This document shows positions 30,432 to 38,642 of a stretch of DNA of 64,000 nucleotides, one piece after another. The stretch lies in assembly GCA_043809645.1 (NCBI GenBank), contig JBDROX010000036.1, positions 11,249-75,248 of the forward strand, in the 5' to 3' direction. This DNA comes from JBDROX01 sp043809645. GTDB lineage: Bacteria; Patescibacteriota; Patescibacteriia; Magasanikbacterales; UBA922. The translations under genes and the position numbers were made by a program. Numbering within the stretch: the stretch's first letter is position 1; each line of letters begins with the position of its first letter. The notes beneath the pieces are model-generated. The model was not told the origin of the DNA and did no database searches. It saw nothing but the letters and a program-made list of their open reading frames with translations.

Positions 30432-31475
30432 ATGAATCGAGAGAAAATAATTCAGGAATTTGTCCCAGGAATACAAAAGTTTCGTTTTGACCAGATAAAT
30501 AAGGCTCTTTTTGATACTATCTACTCATCTTGGGACGACGTGACGACACTTCCAAAAGAAATGAAGGCTATTCTTGGTGATAATATCCCTTGGCTTTCAT
30601 TTCAAGAAAAAGGTTTACATGAAAGTGCCTCACAAGACACATTCAAGGGAATATTTGAAACAGATGATGGATTGCTTTTTGAATCAGTACTGATGAAAAA
30701 TAGAAAGGAGCAGTGGACAATATGTATTTCCAGTCAAGTGGGGTGTGCAATGCGATGTGCTTTTTGTGCAACCGGTGCAATGGGATTGAAGAGAGGGCTT
30801 GAGAGTTGTGAAATTGTTGATCAGTATAGATTCTGGCAAAACTTTCTGAGTGAGCACCCAAACTTTTCTCAGAGAATTTCTAATGTAGTATTCATGGGAA
30901 TGGGAGAACCTCTCGCCAATTATGAAAATGTAAAAGCGTCCATTAACACATGGCTGAAATACACTGACCTTGGCCCGTCAAAAATTTTGGTTTCAACAGT
31001 TGGTATTCTTCCTCAGATGAAAAAATTGCTCACTGATCCAGACTGGCCTGCCACTCGCATTGCAATTTCCTTGCACAGCGCAAATCAGCAGAAGCGAGAG
31101 GAAATAGTTCCAACAACAACACCAAATTTTCTGAAAGATATAGCAGTCTGGTCTCATGAATATGAGAAGTTCCGTGGAAATAGAAATCATAAACTTACTT
31201 TTGAATATACGCTTATTTCTCATGTCAACGATACACCAGAGCTTGCAGAGGAGCTGGCAAGCTATATCGTTAAAACAGCAGTAAGTAAGGTAAATGTGAT
31301 TCCGTACAATCCAGTGAAAGAAAAAGAATTTTCAAGAGCTGAGAGGGAAAGAATTGATGCATTCAAGGATATTCTCCGAAATCACGATATTAATGTAACA
31401 GAAAGAAAAACAATGGGAGATGACATCGATGCTGCCTGCGGTCAGCTCGTGACACAGAACTCGTTCTGCACTTGA
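30432..31475 (+). CDS. rlmN: Dual-specificity 23S rRNA/tRNA adenine-C2 methyltransferase RlmN
   Basis: A 347-residue radical SAM enzyme that methylates C2 of A2503 in 23S rRNA and A37 in some tRNAs. The cluster motif is SSQVGCAMRCAFCATGAMGL (CxxxCxxC). FMGMGEPLANYENV is the RlmN/Cfr signature, and AISLHSANQQKREEIVPTT and the C-terminal DIDAACGQL with the methyl-carrying Cys are in place. An N-terminal helical domain is present. The gene ends with a TGA that overlaps the -35 box of the next promoter. Confidence 0.95.
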   Translation: MNREKIIQEFVPGIQKFRFDQINKALFDTIYSSWDDVTTLPKEMKAILGDNIPWLSFQEKGLHESASQDTFKGIFETDDGLLFESVLMKNRKEQWTICISSQVGCAMRCAFCATGAMGLKRGLESCEIVDQYRFWQNFLSEHPNFSQRISNVVFMGMGEPLANYENVKASINTWLKYTDLGPSKILVSTVGILPQMKKLLTDPDWPATRIAISLHSANQQKREEIVPTTTPNFLKDIAVWSHEYEKFRGNRNHKLTFEYTLISHVNDTPELAEELASYIVKTAVSKVNVIPYNPVKEKEFSRAERERIDAFKDILRNHDINVTERKTMGDDIDAACGQLVTQNSFCT

Positions 31476-31500
31476 CAAACGTATACTTATCTGCTATACT
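31472..31500 (+). promoter_or_regulatory. Consensus promoter of the DEAD-box helicase gene
   Basis: A perfect TTGACA (31472-31477) and TATACT (31495-31500) have a 17-base spacer. It is the strongest promoter in the window; the TGA stop of rlmN lies at its -35 box. Confidence 0.8.
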
Positions 31501-31506
31501 ACTACA

Positions 31507-31654
31507 TTCAATAAAGCCTAGAACTATCTAGGCGGCTCGAATCCTATTGTGTCATTGTGACCTGCCTGCCGGCAGGTAGGCCTCTACGAACATCGGGTCA
31601 CAGAGTACCGTTTGGTACTGTGCTCCGCTCATATAGTGGGGTTAGAATATATAT
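31507..31654 (+). promoter_or_regulatory. Long structured 5' leader of the DEAD-box helicase mRNA
   Basis: Between the expected transcription start and the ATG is a leader of about 148 bases with stacked inverted repeats: GCCTAG/CTAGGC (31516-31533), a GTGACC/GGTCAC pair enclosing CCTGCCTGCC/GGCAGGTAGG (31561-31580), and AGTACC/GGTACT (31604-31619). No small gene is evident. Cold-shock helicase mRNAs in other bacteria have long regulatory leaders; this one may be controlled in the same way. Confidence 0.5.
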
Positions 31655-33073
31655 ATGACACAAGACAAAAACATAGGTAATTTTGATTACCTTGGGATTG
31701 GAGAAAAACTTCTGACAATTCTAAAAAACAAGGGTTTTGAAACCCCAACCCCGATTCAACATCAGGTTATTCCTGCTGCCCTAGAAGGAAAAGATGTGGT
31801 AGGCATTGCACAAACTGGGACTGGAAAGACCCTGGCTTTCGGCATTCCGATCCTTGAGAAAATACTAAAAGGGAGCGGGCAGGCACTCATTATGGTGCCA
31901 ACACGTGAGCTTGCACTCCAAGTAGAGGCATCTCTGAAGCAAATCGGAAGTACACTCGGACTCCGAACAGCTGTCATAATCGGGGGCGTAGCACAGGGAA
32001 GACAGGTGCAAAATATTCGAAATAATCCACATGTCATCATTGCAACACCTGGACGTCTAGACGACCTCATGAAGCAGGGTCAGTATAAACTAAACAAAGT
32101 TGAGATTATTACACTCGACGAGGCAGACAGAATGCTCGATGTTGGATTCCTTCCACAAATCAAGCATATTTTACAAACTGCACCGCAGAAGAGACAAACC
32201 ATGCTCTTCTCTGCTACTATGCCGAAGTCTATCTCTTCTCTTGCGAGCCAATTCATGAAGATTCCTCTCAGAATTGAAATTGCACCCCAAGGAACTTCTG
32301 CAGAGCACGTTGAACAGGAAGTATTTGTCATTAGAAAAAATGACAAGATGCGCCTCCTTGACTCAGTGCTCGAAGAGTATAAGAGTGACAAGACACTCAT
32401 CTTCTCTCGAACCAAGCACGGTGCAAAGCGTATTGCACGCGAGATCAGAAACATGGGCCACACATGTACAGAAATTCATGGAAATCGATCACAGCCACAG
32501 AGAGAGAAGGCACTCGAGGGCTTCTCTGGTAGGCGATTCCGTATCATGGTTGCGACAGACATTGCAGCACGTGGTATTGATGTCAGAGATATTGGTCTGG
32601 TACTGAATTTTGACCTTCCAGACAATTCAGAGGACTATGTTCACAGAATTGGAAGGACCGGACGAGCAGGGCGATCTGGAAAAGCAATCTCATTCATCGA
32701 CCCATCACAGAAGGCTGATGTGAGTAGAATAGAGAGACTCATCAGAAAATCTCTAAAAGTCCTTTCTCTTCCACAGCTACCACCACCAAGACCCAAGGCT
32801 CCAAAAGAGAATAAACCATTCTCTGGATGGCAACCAAGGCGACAGGGTGGAGGATATGGTGGGCCAAGAAAACGTCCTGCTGGACACAGCAAGCAAAAAC
32901 CGTCGTCTAACTACAACAGACGAAATTCTTCGTCTAACGAAACCAAGTCAGAATTTACTCCAAAAAGAGAAGATAAAAACTGGGATGGCGAAAAACAGAG
33001 GGGTAGAGCTCCTTCGAAGAATAAACAAAAACCACAGAGAAGTCGAAATAGCGGGAAGAGGAGAACAAGATAA
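31655..33073 (+). CDS. DEAD-box ATP-dependent RNA helicase
   Basis: A 472-residue helicase of the RhlE/CsdA type. Q motif GFETPTPIQHQVIPAAL, Walker A AQTGTGKTLAF, PTRELALQ, the DEAD box in ITLDEADRMLDVGF, SAT in LFSATMPKSI, the second RecA domain with DIAARGIDVRDIGLV and HRIGRTGRAGRSGKAISF. From about residue 380 a long basic tail rich in Arg, Lys, Pro, Gly and Ser follows, typical of RNA chaperone helicases for ribosome assembly or mRNA decay. It has its own strong promoter and structured leader. Confidence 0.94.
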   Translation: MTQDKNIGNFDYLGIGEKLLTILKNKGFETPTPIQHQVIPAALEGKDVVGIAQTGTGKTLAFGIPILEKILKGSGQALIMVPTRELALQVEASLKQIGSTLGLRTAVIIGGVAQGRQVQNIRNNPHVIIATPGRLDDLMKQGQYKLNKVEIITLDEADRMLDVGFLPQIKHILQTAPQKRQTMLFSATMPKSISSLASQFMKIPLRIEIAPQGTSAEHVEQEVFVIRKNDKMRLLDSVLEEYKSDKTLIFSRTKHGAKRIAREIRNMGHTCTEIHGNRSQPQREKALEGFSGRRFRIMVATDIAARGIDVRDIGLVLNFDLPDNSEDYVHRIGRTGRAGRSGKAISFIDPSQKADVSRIERLIRKSLKVLSLPQLPPPRPKAPKENKPFSGWQPRRQGGGYGGPRKRPAGHSKQKPSSNYNRRNSSSNETKSEFTPKREDKNWDGEKQRGRAPSKNKQKPQRSRNSGKRRTR

Positions 33074-33076
33074 AAT

Positions 33077-33104
33077 TAAAAAACAGTCCATGGGGGCTGT
33101 TTTT
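33077..33104 (+). terminator. Terminator after the helicase gene
   Basis: AAACAGTCC pairs with GGGCTGTTT (one G-U) and is followed by a T-run. Confidence 0.65.
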
Positions 33105-33148
33105 GATTCTATATAGTGTTATACTGAAATCTATAAACAAAAAGTTGT

Positions 33149-33634
33149 ATGCAGATATTTGAACTAGATCCGAGTCAGGTAATAACATTAAATGATTATC
33201 CTGTGAATAGCGATGATATGCTCATCAAATATTTTCGAATGTGTGAACTTGGGGAGAAGTTGGCCTTTGTTCCACTCATAAAGAAGAATGCTGTAAAGCC
33301 ATATTTGAGCGATAATCTAAGAAAAATATTTGAAGTCTTTGAAAAAAAACATGGCAAAGCAGAATACTTTATGCTTGATGGGAGCCACAGAACAACAGCA
33401 TTATCCCTGAGAGGGTCAAAGATACCAGCAATAGTGTATGAAAAAGATAGAGATATTATTGAAGCAAAGAAACTAGTTGCATCTGGTCAAATTCTTGAAA
33501 ATGGAACGCTTTATCACACAATGGAGGAGAACTGTAAAATCTTGAATAAACACTTCAACTCAAAACCCTATTTTATGACTGTACGGCAAAAAACAAAAAA
33601 AATGTTGAATGAAAAGGTTCTGCCAAAGATGTAA
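33149..33634 (+). CDS. ParB/sulfiredoxin-fold domain protein
   Basis: A 161-residue protein. The core YFMLDGSHRTTALSLRGSKI corresponds to the GxHRxxA motif of the ParB N-terminal (ParB/Srx) fold, which binds CTP or ATP in characterised relatives. No helix-turn-helix for DNA binding is seen, so it is not a chromosomal ParB. A TATACT lies 23 bases upstream of the start codon. The gene is convergent with the GreA-like gene. The substrate is unknown. Confidence 0.6.
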   Translation: MQIFELDPSQVITLNDYPVNSDDMLIKYFRMCELGEKLAFVPLIKKNAVKPYLSDNLRKIFEVFEKKHGKAEYFMLDGSHRTTALSLRGSKIPAIVYEKDRDIIEAKKLVASGQILENGTLYHTMEENCKILNKHFNSKPYFMTVRQKTKKMLNEKVLPKM

Positions 33635-33641
33635 ACTCCAT

Positions 33642-34127
33642 CTATTTCACTCCATCTATTTCACACCTTCCAACCTTCTTTACCTCTACAACATCACCCT
33701 TTTTCAGACCAATCAAAGCTGACCCAAGTGGAGACTGATGTGATATCACGCCTTTCTCAGGATCTGCCTCAGAAGCTCCCAATATGGTGTAAACTCTCTC
33801 ACCTTTGGGAATTTTTATTGTTACAGTGCTCCCGAGCTGTACAGTATCACCACCAGTAGGCTCTATAACCTCTGCATGATTAATGAGATAATCCACTTTT
33901 AGAATTCCGCTGAGTATTCCTCGGAGTTTTCTCTTTGCCTGCTGATATTCTACATTTTCAGAGAAGTCACCAAGCTCAGCGAGCCTTGCTACTTCACGCG
34001 CTGCACCCGGCTTTTTCTTCTTGAGACGAATCAAATCACGCTCCATTTGCTCAAATTTATCCATACTCATGGCATGATCTGTAGGAATTTGGCTGTATTT
34101 ACCTGGTTTTCTCTTCGGAAGTTGCAT
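33642..34127 (-). CDS. GreA/GreB-family transcription elongation factor, paralogue
   Basis: A 161-residue Gre-family protein. The N-terminal coiled coil has LIRLKKKKPGAAREVARLAE and LGDFSENVEYQQAKRKLRGI with the acidic tip DFSEN; the C-terminal FKBP-like domain has VQLGSTVTIKIPKGERVYTI and GVISHQSPLGSALIGLKKGD. It should bind the RNA polymerase secondary channel and stimulate transcript cleavage. The ATG at 34127 is preferred over a TTG at 34142. The 3' end falls in a 14-base tandem duplication that supplies the stop codon. A second, canonical greA is at 61.1-61.6 kb. Confidence 0.87.
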   Translation of the reverse strand: MQLPKRKPGKYSQIPTDHAMSMDKFEQMERDLIRLKKKKPGAAREVARLAELGDFSENVEYQQAKRKLRGILSGILKVDYLINHAEVIEPTGGDTVQLGSTVTIKIPKGERVYTILGASEADPEKGVISHQSPLGSALIGLKKGDVVEVKKVGRCEIDGVK

Positions 34128-34271
34128 AATAGTGCTTGACAAATAAGTCTAACTAGTATATAGTTTCATATTCATTGTTACAAGGGATATTTGGTAGGCT
34201 CCATCCTATTGATATTAAACCGAAAAAAAGGTAGACTTGAACAAAGGAGTAATCACTAATTTTACTAAAAT

Positions 34272-34952
34272 ATGGGACATTTTGATAGAAACAACAGAGG
34301 TGCTGGTGGATTCAACAATAGAAATTCTGGTGGAGGAAGCTTCAATAGAGGTGGGGATAGACCTCAGATGCATGATGCCACTTGCAAGAAGTGTGGAAAT
34401 TACTGCCAGGTACCATTTCGACCAACAGGAAGTAAACCAGTATTTTGTAGCGACTGTTTTGGTAAACAAAATGACGGCGGAAGAGGAAGCTTTGGTGGTA
34501 GAGGTGACAGAAAATTTGGAAATAAAAAATCTTTTGGCGGTTCTCAAAATATGCACCCAGCAGTCTGTGATACATGTGGAAATGACTGTGAGGTACCATT
34601 TCGACCAACAGGAGACAAGCCAATCTATTGCAGCAACTGTTTTGGAAAAGATTCCAAAAGTGGTGGCAGTAGTAAAGGTGGCTCATGCAATTGTTCTCCA
34701 GAAATTAAAAAACTTGAGGGCAAGATTGATAGCATCCTCAAAACACTTGGTATTCCAGAACCAAAGAAGTATGTAGCTCCAATAAAGCCAGAAAAGAAAA
34801 AAGAAGAATCGAAGAAAGCTGTACCTGCAAAGACAGAGAAGAAAGAGGTAGATACAGATCCTAAGCCAAAAAAAGTAAAGAAAACAAAAGTAGCACCAAA
34901 AAAAGTAAAGAAAGCTGTAAAAAAGAAAGCTGCAACTAAGAAGAAGAAATAG
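34272..34952 (+). CDS. Tandem CxxC-x17-CxxC zinc-ribbon protein with Lys/Ala-rich tail
   Basis: A 226-residue protein in three parts. Residues 1-32 are Gly/Asn/Arg-rich (RGG-like). Two copies of a zinc-binding unit follow: CKKCGNYCQVPFRPTGSKPV then FCSDCF, and CDTCGNDCEVPFRPTGDKPI then YCSNCF, joined by another Gly/Arg linker. The final 70 residues are Lys/Ala/Pro-rich, like a histone H1 tail. The CxxC-x17-CxxC unit is common in CPR and some other bacteria. The combination suggests an RNA- or DNA-binding protein. Its context between Gre and TypA points to gene expression. Confidence 0.75.
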   Translation: MGHFDRNNRGAGGFNNRNSGGGSFNRGGDRPQMHDATCKKCGNYCQVPFRPTGSKPVFCSDCFGKQNDGGRGSFGGRGDRKFGNKKSFGGSQNMHPAVCDTCGNDCEVPFRPTGDKPIYCSNCFGKDSKSGGSSKGGSCNCSPEIKKLEGKIDSILKTLGIPEPKKYVAPIKPEKKKEESKKAVPAKTEKKEVDTDPKPKKVKKTKVAPKKVKKAVKKKAATKKKK

Positions 34953-35018
34953 ACAGAAAAAACAACATGAAAAAAACTGTCTCAATGGCAGTTTTTTTCA
35001 GTAAGAATTTAAAAGATT

Positions 35019-36806
35019 ATGGAAATTAGAAATATCGCAATTATCGCACACGTCGATCATGGCAAGACACGCCTAACTGATGCGCTCATGCGCCAGACTG
35101 GGATGGTCACAGACGAGAGTGCGAGTATGGACTCGAACGATCTTGAAAAAGAACGCGGTATTACTATTTATTCAAAAAATACATCGGTCTTCTATGGGAA
35201 TACAAAAATCAATATTGTGGACACACCTGGCCATGCTGACTTTGGGTCAGAGGTCGAGCGAGTGCTCCGCTCTATTGATTCAGTGCTCCTCGTTGTTGAC
35301 GCACAGGAAGGTCCAATGCCACAGACCAAGTTTGTTCTGAAGAAATCTCTGGAGCTTGGACTCAAACCTATTGTTGTCCTCAATAAGATCGATAAGCCGG
35401 CTGCTAGGCCAGATTGGGCACATGATAAGGTTCTGGAGCTCTTCATGGATCTGGGTGCCACAGATGAGCAGCTTGACTTCCACACAGTATATGCAAACGC
35501 AAAAGAGGGAATAGCTATGAAGCATCTTGGTGATGAATCAAAGGACCTCGTCCCACTGCTCGACACAATTCTCAAGAACGTCCCGCCTGCAGCAGGTGAT
35601 GCCAAAAAGCCATTCTCCTTTCAATCATTCAACCTTGCATATGACAGTTATCTGGGTCGTATGGGTATTGGCAGAGTACACGAAGGAACACTGAAGGTGG
35701 GGGAGAAAGTGTTCGTAAAAAAACATTCTGGAGAGATCCTTACTGGCACCGTTGGTAAACTATTTACATTCGAAGGAATCAGCAGGAAAGAAGTTACAGA
35801 AGTTTCCGCAGGGGACATCACCATGATGGCTGGACTTCCGGACATATATATCGGAGACACTATTTGTGTAGAAAAGGATCAAGAACTTCTTCCGGAAATT
35901 AAAATTGATGAACCTACAATTTCTTTAAATTTCCTATTCAACAATTCACCATTTGCAGGAAAGGAAGGAAAATTTGTAACTAGCAGGCAAATTATAGAGA
36001 GATTAAAAAAAGAACTCGAAGTAAATGTTGGTTTGAAGATAGATTTCTCAGAAGTAGACCATAGCAAAGTCTTTGGAAGAGGAGAGCTCCATATTGCTGT
36101 GCTCCTCGAGAATATGAGAAGAGAAGGATTTGAGCTTCAAGTATCACAACCACAGGTTATTATCAAGGATGTTGATGGAGTAAAGTCAGAACCTTTTGAG
36201 GAAGTAACAGTGGATGTACCGAAAAAATTTGAAGGTATTGTGATTGAGAAGCTAGCAAAGAGAAAAGGGGAAATGCTGAGCATGGCTCCAGAGCAGAGCC
36301 AGACTCGCATGATTTACAAAATGCCAACACGTGGACTCCTAGGATACAAAAGTGAATTTGTGGTAGACACACATGGCGAAGGCATTCTCTGCAGCGAAGT
36401 TATTGGATTCCTCCCGCATGTAGGTGAAATCTCAAAACGAGATGTTGGATCCATGATTTCTGGTGAAACAGGGAAGGTCCTTTCATATGCCCTTGATAAT
36501 CTCCAAAACAGAGGCGTTCTCTATGTCGCCCCAAATGCAGAAGTCTATGAAGGTCAAGTCATTGGAAATGCTTCCAAAGGACAAGATATGACAGTCAATC
36601 CTATCAAAGGAAAGCATCTGACAAACATGAGGTCATCTGGTGCTGATGCTGCTATTCAACTCATACCACCACTAGAAGTAACACTCGAGCGCGGTATGGA
36701 AATCATGGCAGAGGATGAATATCTAGAAATTACCCCAAAAAATATCCGTCTTCGAAAACAAGTATTAAAAGAAGTGAGTCGAGTGAAAGCGGGCAGAAAA
36801 AAGTAA
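35019..36806 (+). CDS. typA: Ribosome-binding GTPase TypA/BipA
   Basis: A 595-residue translational GTPase. G1 is IIAHVDHGKTRLTDALM, the switch I region has DLEKERGITIYSKN, G3 is IVDTPGHADFGSEVE, and G4 is VVLNKIDKPAARP. Domains II, III and V follow, and the C-terminal domain contains GRGELHIAVLLENMRREGFE and NMRSSGADAAIQLIPP, which are specific to TypA. It helps 50S assembly and growth under stress such as cold. A weak terminator follows, and an RRM gene is next, so cold-related RNA functions cluster here. Confidence 0.96.
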   Translation: MEIRNIAIIAHVDHGKTRLTDALMRQTGMVTDESASMDSNDLEKERGITIYSKNTSVFYGNTKINIVDTPGHADFGSEVERVLRSIDSVLLVVDAQEGPMPQTKFVLKKSLELGLKPIVVLNKIDKPAARPDWAHDKVLELFMDLGATDEQLDFHTVYANAKEGIAMKHLGDESKDLVPLLDTILKNVPPAAGDAKKPFSFQSFNLAYDSYLGRMGIGRVHEGTLKVGEKVFVKKHSGEILTGTVGKLFTFEGISRKEVTEVSAGDITMMAGLPDIYIGDTICVEKDQELLPEIKIDEPTISLNFLFNNSPFAGKEGKFVTSRQIIERLKKELEVNVGLKIDFSEVDHSKVFGRGELHIAVLLENMRREGFELQVSQPQVIIKDVDGVKSEPFEEVTVDVPKKFEGIVIEKLAKRKGEMLSMAPEQSQTRMIYKMPTRGLLGYKSEFVVDTHGEGILCSEVIGFLPHVGEISKRDVGSMISGETGKVLSYALDNLQNRGVLYVAPNAEVYEGQVIGNASKGQDMTVNPIKGKHLTNMRSSGADAAIQLIPPLEVTLERGMEIMAEDEYLEITPKNIRLRKQVLKEVSRVKAGRKK

Positions 36807-36825
36807 CATTTTTCAAACATATAAA

Positions 36826-36848
36826 AATTACCATGATGGGTATTTTTA
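36826..36848 (+). terminator. Probable terminator after typA
   Basis: TACC/GGTA with flanking A5 and T5 runs forms a small AT-rich hairpin 20 bases past the stop. Confidence 0.45.
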
Positions 36849-37008
36849 TTGACTATGTATCTTTTACCGTGTACAATAGCATTTGTAAGTTTCTTAGATA
36901 GAATTGATCACTTTGGTGCGCTCGCGTGGCCACATGTTAGCAGTCAACCGCTATCGACAAGATAGGTCGCCCTTACACCTAACTTAAACAATATAATCAT
37001 AGACAACT
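36849..37008 (+). promoter_or_regulatory. Promoter and structured leader of the RRM gene
   Basis: TTGACT (36849-36854) and TACAAT (36872-36877) have a 17-base spacer, giving a leader of about 125 bases before the ATG at 37009. The leader has hairpin potential (GTGCGCTCGCGTGGCCAC and CTATC/GATAG with GCGACC-like arms) and contains TTAGCAGTC at about 36939, also found twice near clpB. A second -10-like TATAAT is near 36993, 16 bases before the ATG. Confidence 0.55.
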
Positions 37009-37266
37009 ATGGCTACAAAATTGTACGTTGGTGGTCTTCCATACGAATCTACAGAGGAAGATATCAAAGAAGCGTTTGGTGCTGCTGGTACTGTTGTTTC
37101 TACTGCTATCGTCATGGACAAGATGACAAATCGTTCACGAGGCTTTGGCTTTGTGGAGATGAGCTCACCAGAAGAAGCACAGGCAGCTATTGAGATGTGG
37201 GATGGAAAAGAATTCCAAGGCCGCACGCTCAAGGTCAACGAAGCAAGACCAAGAGAAGAGCAATAG
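37009..37266 (+). CDS. RRM-type RNA-binding protein
   Basis: An 85-residue single RRM domain. RNP2 is LYVGGLPY and RNP1 is RGFGFVEM, with the connecting helix SPEEAQAAIEMWDGKEFQGR. Such stand-alone RRM proteins in bacteria (for example cyanobacterial Rbp) bind single-stranded RNA and are often cold-induced. It is flanked by its own promoter with a long leader and a strong terminator, so it is a monocistronic unit. Confidence 0.95.
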   Translation: MATKLYVGGLPYESTEEDIKEAFGAAGTVVSTAIVMDKMTNRSRGFGFVEMSSPEEAQAAIEMWDGKEFQGRTLKVNEARPREEQ

Positions 37267-37271
37267 AATTC

Positions 37272-37304
37272 AAAAAAACAGAGACACGCGAACTCTGTTT
37301 TTTT
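37272..37304 (+). terminator. Terminator after the RRM gene
   Basis: ACAGAG/CTCTGT hairpin flanked by A7 and T7. Confidence 0.8.
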
Positions 37305-37361
37305 ATCCCCAACTGTACCTCTAGAAGATGCTGTGTTATAATCTTCTCATAATAAAAAACT

Positions 37362-37715
37362 ATGCAAGATATCCAAGAAGTTTTTAGTAGGGTAGAGAAG
37401 GCGAAGATGGAAATGAAAGATCTCAAAGTGGCATACAAAGATGCGCTTGAGACATCCCTGGAATACAAGGAAATATCAGACAAGCTTAAGGACCTAAGAG
37501 AGAAGAAAAAACAAATAGAAACAACAATCAAAGAGCAGTTTTCAAGTGAGCTTACAAAGATAGATGACTTAAAGATCGATATTGCAAGTGATATGGAACT
37601 CATCTCTGACATTGCAATGACCAAGATTATGAAAGGAGAGACTGTCGAGGTTTCTGACAAGTATGAGAATCAATATGAGCCAATATTTAGTGTGAAATTT
37701 AAAAAAGCTAGTTAA
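37362..37715 (+). CDS. Coiled-coil hypothetical protein
   Basis: A 117-residue protein; residues about 5-70 are a continuous amphipathic helix of high Lys/Glu content (for example EYKEISDKLKDLREKKKQIE), predicted as coiled coil. The C-terminus has a short globular segment. A perfect TATAAT lies 20 bases before the ATG. It is followed by the glutaredoxin gene after 15 bases. No family is recognised. Confidence 0.6.
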   Translation: MQDIQEVFSRVEKAKMEMKDLKVAYKDALETSLEYKEISDKLKDLREKKKQIETTIKEQFSSELTKIDDLKIDIASDMELISDIAMTKIMKGETVEVSDKYENQYEPIFSVKFKKAS

Positions 37716-37730
37716 TTAGTGTGAATACCT

Positions 37731-37970
37731 ATGGCAAAAGCAATTGTGTACTCAACACCCACATGCCCATACTGCGTACAGGCAAAAGAATATTTCAAGG
37801 AAAAAGGAGTTGAATATGAGGATGTAGATGTCTCTACAGACGAAACAAAACAAAAGGAAATGATTGATAAATCTGGTCAGATGGGCGTTCCTGTTATTGA
37901 TCTCAACGGAACAATCATCGTTGGATTTGATAGAGCAAAAATCGAAGAAGTTCTCGGTCAAGAAAAGTAA
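37731..37970 (+). CDS. Glutaredoxin-like protein (NrdH/Grx type)
   Basis: A 79-residue thioredoxin-fold redox protein with the active site TPTCPYCVQAKEYF (CPYC), the cis-Pro loop GQMGVPVIDLNG and the C-terminal GFDRAKIEEVLG. It can reduce disulfides in ribonucleotide reductase or other targets. No dedicated reductase is adjacent. It shares a short unit with the coiled-coil gene and ends at a strong terminator. Confidence 0.92.
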   Translation: MAKAIVYSTPTCPYCVQAKEYFKEKGVEYEDVDVSTDETKQKEMIDKSGQMGVPVIDLNGTIIVGFDRAKIEEVLGQEK

Positions 37971-37981
37971 AACTACTCGAA

Positions 37982-38018
37982 AAACAAAGAAAGTGTCTTT
38001 TGGCACTTTCTTTGTTTT
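37982..38018. terminator. Strong terminator after the glutaredoxin gene
   Basis: A stem of about fourteen pairs (ACAAAGAAAGTG with its complement, plus flanking A/T) encloses a short T-rich loop. Confidence 0.85.
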
Positions 38019-38063
38019 CTAAGCTATGATAAGATGCTTCTGTTATCTATAACTTTTTAAGGT

Positions 38064-38642
38064 ATGTCCCGTGAAATTGTATTTGATATAGAAACTATTG
38101 GCGATATAAGAAAGCAAGAGACCATGAAAGTCACAGTGGTCTCGATTTATGAATATGAGACAAATACCTATACTTCTTTCGAAGAACATGAGTTAGGAAA
38201 TCTCTGGCCAATTTTGGAAAAAACAGAGCGACTGATTGGCTACAACAGCGAACACTTCGATATTCCAATTTTGAATAAATATTATACTGGCGACCTCGCC
38301 GTACTCCCTCATCTGGATTTACTAAAGGTCATCAAAGAGTCTTGTGGAAAAAGATATAAGCTTGATGATGTTGCAAAAGCAACACTACAGATCGGAAAAA
38401 GTGCAGACGGACTCAAAGCTATGGAGTGGTTCAAAGAGGGGAAGATCGATAAAGTGAAAGAGTATTGTGAGATGGATGTAAAGGTAACGAAAGAGATTTA
38501 TGATTTTGGTAGGAAAAACAGAATGATATATTACCCAACACTTACAGGTGCAGTCATGCCTATAGAAGTAAACTTCGAACCAAAAGCTGAATCTCAAGCA
38601 GAGGAAGCTCAAAGCGGTATCAACATGACATTACCATTCTAG
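38064..38642 (+). CDS. DEDD/YprB-type 3'-5' exonuclease-like protein
   Basis: A 192-residue RNase H-fold protein. Acidic motifs: VFDIETIGD (ExoI Asp-Glu), LIGYNSEHFDIPIL (ExoII Asp) and VKEYCEMDVKVTKEIYDF (ExoIII with the final Asp). This matches the predicted YprB-like nuclease group with roles in DNA or RNA processing. The last 40 residues are acidic and probably disordered. The stop codon overlaps the stop of the convergent reductase gene inside a CTAG palindrome. Confidence 0.75.
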   Translation: MSREIVFDIETIGDIRKQETMKVTVVSIYEYETNTYTSFEEHELGNLWPILEKTERLIGYNSEHFDIPILNKYYTGDLAVLPHLDLLKVIKESCGKRYKLDDVAKATLQIGKSADGLKAMEWFKEGKIDKVKEYCEMDVKVTKEIYDFGRKNRMIYYPTLTGAVMPIEVNFEPKAESQAEEAQSGINMTLPF

